Source of the DNA: Spirochaetales bacterium
GTDB lineage: Bacteria; Spirochaetota; Spirochaetia; SZUA-6; DRHE01
Assembly: GCA_030604195.1 (NCBI GenBank)
Contig: JAUVWI010000012.1
Coordinates: 1-64,000 of the forward strand
Direction: 5' to 3'
DNA length: 64,000 nt
Under the pieces are notes generated by a model. The model made no database searches. It worked only from the letters and a program-made list of their open reading frames with translations, and had not been told where the DNA came from. Both the position numbers and the translations under genes were made by a program. The first letter of the stretch is position 1; every line of letters starts with the position of its first letter. Positions 45,025 through 54,673 of this stretch are shown piece after piece.

Positions 45025-45793
45025 GCAGAGTTGCCAGCAGCCAGCTGGAAATTGCTTTAATACGGTTGTAAAATGAGGCTTCCTTGCGTTTTTCCAGGCC
45101 GAAAAAGCTTAAACTGTGCACGCTGGAGAGGCCATAGATAAGCAGATTCTTTTTTTGTGGTATAAAAATAAAATAATTGATTATATCCCCGGCCTTGACC
45201 ATGGGAATAAAAAAGTAGTGCATGGGGGTGAGATTCCGGATTTTCATAATCAGGTGATCATCGTGAGCAAAGTACTCCACTGAATTGATATTTTTGCCAA
45301 AGGTCAAATCATGCTGGTATATATAAATCTTGCTGTAAGCGGGGATATGGTCAGTCAGGGGGTCAGGTAGTTTCTGCTTGTTCTCAGGAGAATCAATTAC
45401 GTAGGATTCACGGAATAGAGTGCGCATACGGTTTCTGGAAGCGGAGAAATATTCAATTCCCTCCATAGTGCTGATGGATCTTAATGTGTTGTAGAGGGAT
45501 AGAAGACCACTTTCAGATTGGAGGTTCCCCAGACCGGTTTCATGACGGGTTATAACCTCAACACTCATTGTAGGTTCCAGGCCGGCAAGCTCCTGCAGAA
45601 TGGTATTCTTATAGGGAATATCAGGGATCAGGGTGGATGATCCATCTTTCCAGAAGGTTTGCCTGACTTCACCGGTTGAATAGAGCTCTTTTTTTATTTT
45701 CTCATCGAGTAATTGGTCTGCGGAAATAAGCGGGTTGATAATGATTAGAACAGGCAGCAGGAAAAACAATATTGATATAGGGTGTTTGGTCAT
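44984..45793 (-). CDS. Exported protein of unknown function
   Basis: A 269-residue protein with an N-terminal signal (ISILFFLLPVLIIINPLISA). The mature part contains YSTGEVRQTFWKDG, a long central block (LLSLYNTLRSISTMEGIEYFSASRNRMRTLF) and aromatic strands (MHYFFIPMVKAGDIINYFIFIP). It resembles conserved spirochaete exported proteins in my memory, but I cannot assign a function. Divergent from murG with about 50 bases between them. Confidence 0.6.
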   Translation of the reverse strand: MTKHPISILFFLLPVLIIINPLISADQLLDEKIKKELYSTGEVRQTFWKDGSSTLIPDIPYKNTILQELAGLEPTMSVEVITRHETGLGNLQSESGLLSLYNTLRSISTMEGIEYFSASRNRMRTLFRESYVIDSPENKQKLPDPLTDHIPAYSKIYIYQHDLTFGKNINSVEYFAHDDHLIMKIRNLTPMHYFFIPMVKAGDIINYFIFIPQKKNLLIYGLSSVHSLSFFGLEKRKEASFYNRIKAISSWLLATLPSQASAGQSVTNR

Positions 45794-45842
45794 GGTATTA
45801 TGAGTTTAAACAATACCAGGTTAACGATCAAGGAATATTTTG

Positions 45843-46925
45843 ATGTCGGAAAGCATTGTTTTTACCGGCGGCGGTACCGGGGGTCATGTTTTTCCCGCTT
45901 TAGCTGTGGCTGAGGAGCTGAAATCCCTCTGGCAGGGAAGGATTATCTGGATTGGCTCTAATAAGGGAATTGAACGGCAGCTTTTAAAGGCCACCGGGAT
46001 TCCCTTCTTTGGCATCCCGGCAGGAAAACTGAGACGTTATTTCTCAATCAAGAATATTATTGATATTTTCCGCGTGATGGGCGGGCTGGCAGCTTCTCTC
46101 CATATTTTAGCCAGAGAAAAGCCGCTGCTGCTCTTCTCCAAGGGCGGTTATGTCAGTGTGCCGCCGGTAATTGCGGCCAGATTGCTGGGAATCAGGGTGA
46201 TCACCCATGAATCGGATGCGCAACCCGGATTGGCTACCCGAATTAATTCCCGTTTTGCCGAGAAAATACTGATATCTTTCAGTGAATCGGCCGGTTATTT
46301 TAGTGATAAAATACGTAAACGGGTGGTGCATGTGGGGAATCCGGTACGCAGAGATATCTTTGAGGGTAAAAAGAAATATGGCCGGCATTTAGTAGGCTGC
46401 CCGGAGAATGAGAAATTACTGCTGGTGCTGGGCGGCAGCCAGGGCTCGGCGCAGATAAATTATTTAATTCGCAATAATCTTGACCGGCTGACCAAAGCCT
46501 GTTTTGTGGTTCACCAGGCTGGCAGAGCCGATTTCAGGGAGGGCAAGCAGCAGAATTATTTTACCGCTCCTTTTTTTGATGATGAACTGAAGCATTTGCT
46601 GGCTGCCGCCGATCTGGTTGTCTGCCGGGCAGGGGCCAATACACTCTGGGAACTCGCTTCTCTTGGCAAGCCGGCTGTGCTGATTCCTCTTCCCAGGAAC
46701 GCCAGCAGGGGTGACCAGCTGCTTAACGCCGAGATCTTTGCCCGTAATGGGGCTGCCGTGGTGCTGCCTGAAAATGATACCAGCGGCGCCAGGCTTCTTG
46801 AAATTATTCTTGATCTTCTTGATAATAAGAAGAAACTTAAACAGATGAAAAGCCGGGCTCGAACCTTGGACTTTCCCGGTTCAGCGGCAAAAATCGCGGA
46901 GTTGATATTAACATATGGCCATTAA
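45843..46925 (+). CDS. murG: UDP-GlcNAc:lipid I N-acetylglucosaminyltransferase MurG
   Basis: A 360-residue GT28 enzyme that adds GlcNAc to lipid I, making lipid II at the inner membrane. N-terminal loop GGGTGGHVFPALAVAEEL, donor-site G-loops LGGSQGSAQIN and VCRAGANTLWELA are intact. I start at ATG 45843 rather than TTG 45840. The end overlaps the cvpA-like gene by 11 bases. Confidence 0.95.
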   Translation: MSESIVFTGGGTGGHVFPALAVAEELKSLWQGRIIWIGSNKGIERQLLKATGIPFFGIPAGKLRRYFSIKNIIDIFRVMGGLAASLHILAREKPLLLFSKGGYVSVPPVIAARLLGIRVITHESDAQPGLATRINSRFAEKILISFSESAGYFSDKIRKRVVHVGNPVRRDIFEGKKKYGRHLVGCPENEKLLLVLGGSQGSAQINYLIRNNLDRLTKACFVVHQAGRADFREGKQQNYFTAPFFDDELKHLLAAADLVVCRAGANTLWELASLGKPAVLIPLPRNASRGDQLLNAEIFARNGAAVVLPENDTSGARLLEIILDLLDNKKKLKQMKSRARTLDFPGSAAKIAELILTYGH

Positions 46926-47415
46926 TTTTTCACTGATAGACATAATAATTACGCTGGTAATTATTGCAGCAGCTATTCGCGCTACAATAAAAGGCTTTGT
47001 TGCCGAAGCGGCCTCCATGGCAGCATTAATCCTCGGTATAGGAGGAGCCATTCTGTTTTCCAGGAAATTATCTTTAGTCCTGGAAAAATATCTGGGCCGT
47101 ACAGCCTGGAACCAGATAATCACTTTTCTGCTTATCTTTTTGGTAATTTATATTGCAATAAAACTGCTTGAAGGCATAATGCACGCAATATTCGAGAAAT
47201 TGAATCTGAATAAACTCGATAGCGCGCTCGGCTTTTTTCTGGGTATTGCCGAAGGTCTGCTTGTAGGCGGACTGGCGCTTTTTGTATTAAATTGGCAGCC
47301 TGTTTTTGAGACCCATGAACTCCTGAGACACAGCCTCTTTTATCGCCTGCTTTTGCCTTTTCTGCCCAGGACAGATATTTTATTTACTCCCGGAGTTCTG
47401 CTTAATAATGTTTGA
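46915..47415 (+). CDS. CvpA-family membrane protein
   Basis: A 166-residue protein with about four helices. The family pattern IDIIITLVIIAAAIRATIKGFVAEAASMAALILG and LDSALGFFLGIAEGLLVG is clear. CvpA is linked to colicin V production and envelope homeostasis in E. coli; the role here is unknown. Overlaps murG and the next gene. Confidence 0.85.
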   Translation: MAINFSLIDIIITLVIIAAAIRATIKGFVAEAASMAALILGIGGAILFSRKLSLVLEKYLGRTAWNQIITFLLIFLVIYIAIKLLEGIMHAIFEKLNLNKLDSALGFFLGIAEGLLVGGLALFVLNWQPVFETHELLRHSLFYRLLLPFLPRTDILFTPGVLLNNV

Positions 47416-48604
47416 AAATATCATCGGTCAGGGAACGACAATTGAAATACTTAAAAAAGAGCTGCTGGCCAAAAACCTTCCCCGCGCCCTTCTCTTTTCC
47501 GGTCCTCAATACACCGGCAAACTTTCCACTGCACTGGAAACGGCAAGAGTTCTGACCTGCCAGGCTGAGAAAGGGGAATGGAATTGTTCCTGTAAAGCCT
47601 GCCGGGATCAGAGAGTGCTCAGCCATAATGACACACTGCTGCTTGGTCCGCATGATTTTAATGTTGAAATTGCAGCCGCAGCCGACGTTTTACGCAGAAC
47701 TAAAAAACTTTCAGCGCAGTATCTTTTTACCCGGGCAGTAAGAAAGCTGACCAGAAGATTCGATCAGATACTCTGGGAGGGTGAGGATACTAAGATTCGC
47801 AAAGTTCAGCCCCTGATTGCTGAACTTGAAGAGAGACTTGATGAATTTTCTCCGGATTCTGATCTACCGGCAAAAGAAGAGCTGGAAAAGGGTATTGAAC
47901 GTATTATGGAGATATCTTTAAAACTCATAACGGTTTTAAGTGCCGATAATATCCCTATTAATCAAGTTCGCCGGGCAAGTTACTGGTCACACCTTTCAAC
48001 AACGGGATCAAGTAAGGTTTTGATACTGGAGAATGCCGATCGTATGCATGAATCATCGCGCAACTCTCTATTGAAGATACTGGAAGAGCCTCCTGAAGAT
48101 GTATTCCTTATCCTGCTAACTTCTAATAAAGGAGCCATGATATCTACAATACTTTCGCGAGTTCGTTCTTACTCTTTTATTGAGCGATCTGTTCGGGAAA
48201 CAAGAGATGTTTTGAGGAGAATATTCCAGGAAGAGGATGAAAAGTATTCAACCATCAGGAAATATTTTTCATACTGGCAGGAGCTGAACCCCGAAGTCCT
48301 TACTAAGTTGGCGCGGAAATATGTCGATTTTCTTTTAGATGATAAAAAGGAAGAGCTGGATATTCTCACCGAAATGAAAATGCTGCTTTCCACAAAGGAA
48401 AAACGAAGTTCCGTTTCTTTCTTCCTGGAGGAGCTGGTCAATATTTTTTATGATCGTTATAGAGGCGGACAGCTATCACCATCCGGATTAAAAACAAGGC
48501 TTTCCCTGACACAGAATAAGCATATGGTTTTAAACCGGCTCAATCTCAATCCGGAGCTGGTTGTTGAATCTTTATTCTATTCCTTGAGTGAGCTTTCCCA
48601 ATGA
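47408..48604 (+). CDS. DNA polymerase III delta-prime-like clamp-loader subunit
   Basis: A 398-residue AAA+ clamp-loader protein. Zinc module CQAEKGEWNCSCKACRD, degenerate Walker A SGPQYTGKLS, Walker B-like VLILENADRMHE, NSLLKILEEPP and the arginine-finger region ILSRVRSY. The central 90-residue insertion (about 100-195) is unlike E. coli HolB. Degenerate nucleotide site fits delta-prime rather than DnaX. ATGA overlap with the kinase downstream. Confidence 0.82.
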   Translation: MFENIIGQGTTIEILKKELLAKNLPRALLFSGPQYTGKLSTALETARVLTCQAEKGEWNCSCKACRDQRVLSHNDTLLLGPHDFNVEIAAAADVLRRTKKLSAQYLFTRAVRKLTRRFDQILWEGEDTKIRKVQPLIAELEERLDEFSPDSDLPAKEELEKGIERIMEISLKLITVLSADNIPINQVRRASYWSHLSTTGSSKVLILENADRMHESSRNSLLKILEEPPEDVFLILLTSNKGAMISTILSRVRSYSFIERSVRETRDVLRRIFQEEDEKYSTIRKYFSYWQELNPEVLTKLARKYVDFLLDDKKEELDILTEMKMLLSTKEKRSSVSFFLEELVNIFYDRYRGGQLSPSGLKTRLSLTQNKHMVLNRLNLNPELVVESLFYSLSELSQ

Positions 48605-49767
48605 AAAGATTCGTTAATAAAGCTATTGAAAAAATTGCCAGGCTGGATAAAGAGCAGATCCATTCTTTCCTCACTGCTTTAGCTGCGGATAATGAGCTTT
48701 TAAAAATGGTATTTGACTCAATGCTCGACGGGGTTATTGTGACCGACTCCCAGCATAAAATACTTTTATATAATAAATCGGCTAAAAGAATGATCCCCTT
48801 TGTAAATGGTGACGCTTCCGGAAAGCTGATCTGGAAGATGATCAGTGATCGGGAAATAGCCGAATATTTTAAAGAAAAGCTGGTAAATCAGGAAAAAGTA
48901 AAAGACTATGAATTTACCCTGGCTAATGGCCTGGCGCTCACTCTTTCCTGTACTTTGATGCCACTGGTGCTGGAAGGAACAATAAGGGGCAATGTTCTGC
49001 ATATTGAGGATGTAACTGATAAAAGAGCCAGAGAAGCCCGTCTTCGGCGGGCGGAGAATTTGGCGGCGCTCACCACGCTGGCAGCCGGAGTGGCTCATGA
49101 AATAAAGAATCCTCTTGCCTCCATCGGCATTCACCTGCAGTTGATAAAAAGAGAAATAGAAGGAAAGAAAAAAGTAAATGTCAAACCGATTAAAGAATGC
49201 CACGCCATCCTGAACGAAGAGGTTGACCGCTTAAACCGCATTGTAGTTGATTTCCTTTTTGCAGTACGTCCAATGGACACCAGGTTAAAGATAAATGACC
49301 TTAACAGAGTTATTCGTGATCTTCTTGATTTTCTCAAGTTCGAACTTGATCAGGGGGGAATTGGCGTTGAGCTTAATCTCTCCAGGTATATTCCGGAAAT
49401 TGGGCTCGATGAAAAATATATGAAGCAGGCGCTGCTGAATATTATAAAAAACGCGATTTCCGCTATGCCCAATGGCGGTAAGTTGATTATCGAAACTCTG
49501 CAGCAGGGTGATGAGATCCAGTTGAAAGTTACTGATACGGGAACCGGGATACCGGATGAAATAATAGGTAAAATATTTGAACCCTATTTTACCACTAAAG
49601 ATTTTGGTTCAGGTTTGGGATTGACCCTGGTTTATAAAATTGTAAAGGAACATAAGGGAGACATAGCGATAAAATCAAAAGAGGGAGAGGGAACTACTTT
49701 TACGCTCAGCTTTCCAATACCACGGGGAGAAAAGAGACTCATCGGCTTTAAAGGAGAAACGGCATGA
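48601..49767 (+). CDS. PAS-containing sensor histidine kinase, NtrB-like
   Basis: A 388-residue cytoplasmic kinase without transmembrane helices. PAS domain (about 35-145; SMLDGVIVTDSQHKILLYN), phosphoacceptor box AAGVAHEIKNPLASI (about 160-175), and a HATPase domain with N box NIIKNAISAMPNGG, G1 DTGTGIPDE, F box FEPYFTTK and G2 GSGLGLTLVYK. The layout matches NtrB-type kinases that serve sigma-54 activators. Overlaps the response-regulator gene by four bases (ATGA). Confidence 0.9.
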   Translation: MKRFVNKAIEKIARLDKEQIHSFLTALAADNELLKMVFDSMLDGVIVTDSQHKILLYNKSAKRMIPFVNGDASGKLIWKMISDREIAEYFKEKLVNQEKVKDYEFTLANGLALTLSCTLMPLVLEGTIRGNVLHIEDVTDKRAREARLRRAENLAALTTLAAGVAHEIKNPLASIGIHLQLIKREIEGKKKVNVKPIKECHAILNEEVDRLNRIVVDFLFAVRPMDTRLKINDLNRVIRDLLDFLKFELDQGGIGVELNLSRYIPEIGLDEKYMKQALLNIIKNAISAMPNGGKLIIETLQQGDEIQLKVTDTGTGIPDEIIGKIFEPYFTTKDFGSGLGLTLVYKIVKEHKGDIAIKSKEGEGTTFTLSFPIPRGEKRLIGFKGETA

Positions 49768-51113
49768 AATACAACATTCTTGTTGTAGATGATGAGAAGA
49801 ATATCCGGGAGGGTTTGGGGCGTGTTCTGGAATTAGACGGCTACCGCGTTTTTCTGGCTGCAGACGGCAGAAAAGGGTTGGAGCTGGTTGAGAGTGGAGA
49901 TATTGATTTAGTGATCAGCGATTTGAAAATGCCCGGGGTCAGCGGCGAAGAGCTGTTAAGGAAAACCAGGGATAAATATACGAATCTGCCGGTTATTATT
50001 CTCACCGGTCACGGCACAGTTGAAAATGCGGTACAAGCTATGAAGGATGGGGCCTTTGATTTTCTTACCAAGCCGATCAATCTTGAACATTTTGCTATCC
50101 TGGTTAAGAGAGCCCTCTCCAATAGAGAGTTGATACTGCAGCATCGTCATATGCAGAAGGAGCTGGAAAAGAGGAGCCAGTTCGCCAATATCATCGGAAA
50201 AAGCGCAGCTATGCATAGTATCTTTGAAAAGATTCGACAGGTGGCTCCCACCAGGGCTTCGATATTGATCACCGGAGAAAGCGGTGTGGGTAAGGAAGTA
50301 ATAGCAGAGGCAATTCATTATACCTCTCCACGCAAGGATAAACCTCTTATTAAGGTGCACTGCGCGGCTCTTACAGAAACGCTGCTGGAAAGCGAGCTCT
50401 TCGGTCATGAGAGAGGAGCTTTTACCGGTGCAGTGGCACGAAAAAGGGGACGCTTTGAACTTGCTCATCTGGGAAGCCTGTTCTTAGACGAAATAGGTGA
50501 AATAAGCCAGAGTGTTCAGATAAAATTACTGAGGGTGCTTCAGGATAAACAATTTGAAAGGGTGGGTGGTGAAGAGACTATTGAAACAGATGTGCGTATT
50601 ATTGCCGCAACCAACCGCGATTTAATGGCTGATATCAGTACAGGAAAATTCCGTGAAGATCTGTATTACAGGTTGAATGTTATAAATATCCATATCCCGC
50701 CGTTAAAGGAAAGAAACGAAGATATTCCTCTTTTGGTAGCTGCTTTTTTAAAAGAGTTTTCCCGGGAAAATAGCAAAAATATCGAGGGCATTGAGACAAA
50801 AGCGCGTCTGGCGCTGTATAATTATTCCTGGCCGGGGAATGTGCGTGAACTCAGGAATTGTATTGAGAGCGCGGTGGTTATGTCCAAAGATACAATTCTC
50901 TCATTGGAAGACCTGCCCCCGCATATCGGACAAACCTCCGGTGGGCAGAGCTTAAGGTTATCACCGGGAATATCTCTTGCAGAGGGAGAGAAAGAAATCA
51001 TACGTTCCGCTTTAAATATGAATAAGGGGAATAAAAGCAAGACAGCTGAAATTTTGGGTATTGGGAGAAAGACACTGCATCGCAAGATACAGGAATATAG
51101 TCTGGAGGGTTAG
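49764..51113 (+). CDS. NtrC-type sigma-54-dependent response regulator
   Basis: A 449-residue activator. Receiver domain (about 1-120) with phosphoacceptor Asp in LVISDLKMPG and Lys in FLTKPIN; AAA+ domain (about 140-370) with Walker A TGESGVGKEV, the sigma-54-contacting loop HERGAFTGAV intact, and Walker B LFLDEIGE; a C-terminal Fis-type helix-turn-helix (KTAEILGIGRKTLHRKIQEY). It would activate sigma-54 promoters such as that at 62.2 kb. Coupled to its kinase partner. Confidence 0.95.
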   Translation: MKYNILVVDDEKNIREGLGRVLELDGYRVFLAADGRKGLELVESGDIDLVISDLKMPGVSGEELLRKTRDKYTNLPVIILTGHGTVENAVQAMKDGAFDFLTKPINLEHFAILVKRALSNRELILQHRHMQKELEKRSQFANIIGKSAAMHSIFEKIRQVAPTRASILITGESGVGKEVIAEAIHYTSPRKDKPLIKVHCAALTETLLESELFGHERGAFTGAVARKRGRFELAHLGSLFLDEIGEISQSVQIKLLRVLQDKQFERVGGEETIETDVRIIAATNRDLMADISTGKFREDLYYRLNVINIHIPPLKERNEDIPLLVAAFLKEFSRENSKNIEGIETKARLALYNYSWPGNVRELRNCIESAVVMSKDTILSLEDLPPHIGQTSGGQSLRLSPGISLAEGEKEIIRSALNMNKGNKSKTAEILGIGRKTLHRKIQEYSLEG

Positions 51114-51125
51114 AGGGTACAGGTT

Positions 51126-51248
51126 ATGCTATTACCTTTAAAATCTTGCGTGTTAAGCGCAAAAAATAATCAAGTCCAGCGCCCGAATATATATTGTGTT
51201 GGACTTTTGCTTTAAGGAGTTCGGTTGTGGATGTAATCTGCGCTGGGA
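51126..51248 (+). repeat. Dispersed two-hairpin repeat, copy D
   Basis: Full-length copy beginning ATGCTATTACCTTTAAAAT and ending GCGCTGGGA. Left hairpin TTGCG/CGCAA, outer right-hand hairpin ends CCAGCGC/GCGCTGG, inner pair CCGAA/TTCGG. It differs from copy E by a two-base insertion (ATATAT) and by AAGGAG in place of AAGAAC. That change makes a Shine-Dalgarno seven bases before a GTG in frame with the MCP. Confidence 0.8.
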
Positions 51249-52846
51249 AAGAGAAAATAATCAGCAGGTTCTATCTTGGATATTCTATTATTGCTATAGC
51301 TCTGCTGCTTACAATTTTATCTGCGCTTGCGGCTGTCACCATTGTCAAACTGGGTAATACTGACAGAACTATCATGAATGAACTTAAAGGTAAACTCAGC
51401 CGCATAAGCGCTGCAGCAGTTGTTTTACCCTTTGAAGAGAGATCTGAGAATTTGCTGCTCCTCGGCCTTTTGCATGAGGAATTAACCGGTCAATTAGAGC
51501 AGTTTGAGACTCTGCCGGATAAATATTTTCTATCGAAAAAAATCAATCAACAATTTGCTGCTTTACGCTCTTCCATACTCCTTGAGTTTCAACAGGCTTT
51601 TAAGAAACTGGAGCTTGTTTTTACTGAGCAGCAATATTATTCAACCTCTGCTCTCGTGGCTGATCTTACGACAATTGAAACCCTTAAATTATACCTGCTC
51701 AAATCTTCCGGTTATATAGAAGATATAATCAACCTTGAAGAAGCTGTTCAGATTTACAGGGGAAATATTTTAAACCTGGTAATTATAATTTTTGTTTTCA
51801 TTGTGGCTCTTGGCACTGCCGGGGCTATGGTTTTTTTCATATTTTATATTACCGATCTGGTTCGGGATTTTCGTAAGCTGGTTTCTTTCAGCAGGCGGAT
51901 TGCAGGCGGAGATCTGCAAAAAGAAGAGGAACTGGTGCGCGAAGATGAGCTGGCAGAGATTTATGCATTAATAGAAGAGACGGCAGCTTTGAAAGAAAGG
52001 TTCCTTCAGGTGAAGGATGCTTCAGACGGGACCATGAAGAATTACACAAAAATTGAGGAAATTGTCAAGCAGATATATACATCGGTAACCAGGCAGGCTG
52101 ATCTGCTGGAGCAAACCATGACAGCTTTCAGTAGAATTGTTACTGCAGTGAGGGAGAGCAGCAACAATTCTCATGCTAACCTTGATAATGCAAATGAAAA
52201 GGGAAAAGAGATAATGGAGATAATTCAGAAGGTTGGCAGAGGGGTGGATGATGTGAATCTTTTAGAGGAACAAACTGGTCGTATTGAAGAGATTGTCACC
52301 CTTATCGGTGATATTGCTGATCAGACAGATCTGCTCTCGCTTAACGCGGCAATTGAGGCCGCGCGTGCCGGAGAGTTTGGTAAAGGATTCAGCGTAGTAG
52401 CCCTTGAAGTGCGTAAGCTTGCCGATAAAAGCTCCAGAGCAGCCTATGAAATAGCAGAGTTGATTCAACTGGTGGTTGACGGCGTGAAAGCGGTGGGCAA
52501 AAGTGCTGCTGGTTCTTCTGCCGCAATGGTTTCTATTCAGAAAGGAGTCAGTGAGCTCACAGCTGGAATAGGCAAAGTCGTTGAGATTTCCAAATCAACC
52601 ACCAGAGATGCTGAAAGTGTAACCACCTCTATTGATTCGATTATGAACCTTACAATGGAAAATTTAAATAATACCGATGAAATTGTCTCAGTAAATAAAT
52701 TGCTGAAAGAAGTGGTAGAGCAGCTTAAGGGAATTGTTTCCGGAAGAGTTGACAGCAGGGCAGAGTTAACGGATGGATTAATACCGGATACGCCTGTTAT
52801 GGCGATAGAAGAAGAAGTTGAAGAGCTTGAGGTTGTGGAGGATTAA
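51227..52846 (+). CDS. Methyl-accepting chemotaxis protein with repeat-derived start
   Basis: About 539 residues: N-terminal helix ([26 protein letters not shown]), periplasmic helical domain (about 35-185), second helix (about 192-222), HAMP region, and a signalling domain whose hairpin tip reads [40 protein letters not shown], intact for CheA/CheW. I prefer GTG 51227: the only good Shine-Dalgarno (AAGGAG) lies in repeat copy D, so the first codons (VDVICAG) are repeat-encoded. No CheW-binding pentapeptide tail is seen. Confidence 0.9.
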   Translation: MDVICAGKEKIISRFYLGYSIIAIALLLTILSALAAVTIVKLGNTDRTIMNELKGKLSRISAAAVVLPFEERSENLLLLGLLHEELTGQLEQFETLPDKYFLSKKINQQFAALRSSILLEFQQAFKKLELVFTEQQYYSTSALVADLTTIETLKLYLLKSSGYIEDIINLEEAVQIYRGNILNLVIIIFVFIVALGTAGAMVFFIFYITDLVRDFRKLVSFSRRIAGGDLQKEEELVREDELAEIYALIEETAALKERFLQVKDASDGTMKNYTKIEEIVKQIYTSVTRQADLLEQTMTAFSRIVTAVRESSNNSHANLDNANEKGKEIMEIIQKVGRGVDDVNLLEEQTGRIEEIVTLIGDIADQTDLLSLNAAIEAARAGEFGKGFSVVALEVRKLADKSSRAAYEIAELIQLVVDGVKAVGKSAAGSSAAMVSIQKGVSELTAGIGKVVEISKSTTRDAESVTTSIDSIMNLTMENLNNTDEIVSVNKLLKEVVEQLKGIVSGRVDSRAELTDGLIPDTPVMAIEEEVEELEVVED

Positions 52847-53956
52847 TTATGATGACTTTTCTTCTGCTTCAGCCTCTTCTTCTACCCCGGACAAGTGTCT
52901 TCTAGCATCAATGTAGCTTAAAAACCAGTAGCCAAGCATACTGCCAATCCAGACAACCATTATCAGATAAACATTTATCTCTTTAGGCAGGACAACTGAA
53001 GTGATGGATACCACGCCAAGGTAGAAAGAAATACCGTAGATAACGCTCAGGATCTGCTTTTCACTCAAACCCATGTCCAGCAGTTTGTGATGAATGTGTT
53101 CTTTATCAGCGGAATGGATCGGCCTTTTTTGTCTGATACGGCGCAATATTGCTCCTGCAGTATCCATAATTGGAATTAACAGCAGGGTAATCGGCACAAT
53201 TAGAGTGCCGAAAGCTGAGGCTTTAGATATACCCATAAGGGGAAATACGGAAAGGGAAAAACCCAGAAGCAGGCTGCCGGAATCACCCATAAAAATCTTT
53301 GCCGGAGGATAGTTGTAGAATAAGAATCCGGCAATTGAACCAAAAAAGGCAAAGCATAAGACTGCAATAAGGATCTGTCCCTGAATTAAGGCGATTATAC
53401 CCATTGACAGGGCGGCAAATGCGCATATGCCGCCGGCCAGGCCATCCATACCATCAATTAAATTAACTGCGTTACTTATACCCACTATCCAGATAATGGT
53501 AACCGGATAGGCAAAATACCCCAAATTGAATGTTCCTAAATAGGGAATGGTCAGGGAGTGGATCAGGTATCCTCCGCCGGCTACAATGGTGGCTGCCAGG
53601 ATCTGAAAAAAAAGCTTTAACGGTGCTTTTACATTTCTCAAGTCATCGTATAATCCAAATATATGGATTAGAAATATGCCGGCAAAAAGAATATGAAGAT
53701 TTGATTGCGATTGAAGAAGAAGGTCTGTGGAATTAAAAATATGTAAAATTAAATATGTTAGAATGATCGTGGTTATAAAAGAAAGGAAAATACCGGATCC
53801 TCCCAGGCGTGGTATCAGCCCGGTATGTATTTTCCTTCTATCCGGAATATCATAGAGTTGGAAATGGTGAGCAAATTTAATGATCAGCGGGATCAGGCCC
53901 AGGTTGATAAACAGGGCGATAAATCCGGCTAATACTACAACGCTTAATTGAATCAT
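52847..53956 (-). CDS. WecA/TagO-type polyprenyl-phosphate sugar-1-phosphate transferase
   Basis: A 369-residue protein with about eleven helices, moving a sugar-1-phosphate such as GlcNAc-1-P onto undecaprenyl phosphate. Motifs: GLYDDLRN (magnesium site), NAVNLIDGMDGLAGG, GDSGSLLLGF and the WecA/TagO-specific EHIHHKLLDMG, which MraY lacks. So it probably begins surface-polysaccharide or teichoic-type polymer synthesis rather than peptidoglycan. Convergent with and one base from the MCP gene. Confidence 0.9.
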   Translation of the reverse strand: MIQLSVVVLAGFIALFINLGLIPLIIKFAHHFQLYDIPDRRKIHTGLIPRLGGSGIFLSFITTIILTYLILHIFNSTDLLLQSQSNLHILFAGIFLIHIFGLYDDLRNVKAPLKLFFQILAATIVAGGGYLIHSLTIPYLGTFNLGYFAYPVTIIWIVGISNAVNLIDGMDGLAGGICAFAALSMGIIALIQGQILIAVLCFAFFGSIAGFLFYNYPPAKIFMGDSGSLLLGFSLSVFPLMGISKASAFGTLIVPITLLLIPIMDTAGAILRRIRQKRPIHSADKEHIHHKLLDMGLSEKQILSVIYGISFYLGVVSITSVVLPKEINVYLIMVVWIGSMLGYWFLSYIDARRHLSGVEEEAEAEEKSS

Positions 53957-54042
53957 AACTTATTATTATATTATATCACCTTTTTTCAGTAAAAGCTGTA
54001 TTAAATAACTTAATATAATCATAGTTAATTTAAATATCCATG

Positions 54043-54459
54043 TCAATTATAAGGGTTGCGGAATTGGTTATTCTTTAGTCGAACAATGCGTTGATAGGAT
54101 ACATTTAATTTTTGAGTAATTTTGGTTGCCATTTGTTGTTTTTGCGGATTATCCGCATGGCGGTCCGGGTGATATTTACGCAGTAATTTTTTATAGGATC
54201 GCCTCACTTCTTCTAAAGAAGCTGCGGGAGGAACTTCCAGATTAATGAAATCCTGCTTATAACTCTCCGGTACAGGGATATCTTTAACCGGCCTGCTCTG
54301 AGCGCTGCTTCGCGGCCTGTTATAACCGGTTTTTAAGAATTCATCAATTTCTTCCCACGCCGCTCTAAGGTCCGGGTCTCTTTGATTAATATTATCCTCC
54401 GGCTCTTCCCGGATTATTGAACGCAGTAAATTTCCCAGTTTATCAAAGAAGCGGTCCAT
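54043..54459 (-). CDS. DnaJ-domain protein
   Basis: About 138 residues. The N-terminal part (DRFFDKLGNLLRSIIREEPED) is not recognised; the C-terminal 60 residues are a J domain with the obligatory KYHPDRH. It would stimulate an Hsp70 on an unknown client. I start at ATG 54459; the ORF-track start at 54549 runs into the hairpin that flanks repeat copy E. Confidence 0.82.
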   Translation of the reverse strand: MDRFFDKLGNLLRSIIREEPEDNINQRDPDLRAAWEEIDEFLKTGYNRPRSSAQSRPVKDIPVPESYKQDFINLEVPPAASLEEVRRSYKKLLRKYHPDRHADNPQKQQMATKITQKLNVSYQRIVRLKNNQFRNPYN

Positions 54460-54515
54460 GGCAGTAAGGATAGCTGATGAAGAAGAAAAAGACAACTCCC
54501 GGCATGGTTTGGGTA

Positions 54516-54548
54516 TGATCCCGGTTTTGTTTGACCTGGCCGGGATCA
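54516..54548. other. Perfect 9-bp inverted repeat bordering repeat copy E
   Basis: TGATCCCGG (54516-54524) and CCGGGATCA (54540-54548) with a 15-base loop, three bases before the ATG of copy E. No T-run, so not a standard terminator. Confidence 0.6.
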
Positions 54549-54551
54549 TTT

Positions 54552-54672
54552 ATGCTATTACCTTTAAAATTTTGCGTGTTCAGCGCAAAAAATAATCAAG
54601 TCCAGCGCCCGAATATATTGAGTTGGACTTCTGCCTTAAGAACTTCGGTTGTGGATGTAATCTGCGCTGGGA
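54552..54672 (+). repeat. Dispersed two-hairpin repeat, copy E
   Basis: The cleanest copy (121 bases): ATGCTATTACCTTTAAAAT, left hairpin TTTTGCG/CGCAAAA, linker AATAATCAAGT, then CCAGCGC...GCGCTGG enclosing CCGAA...TTCGG. It ends directly at the 3' end of the aminotransferase gene on the other strand. The open frame through it (54531-54779) is the repeat's own and not a gene. Confidence 0.85.
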
Positions 54673-54673
54673 A

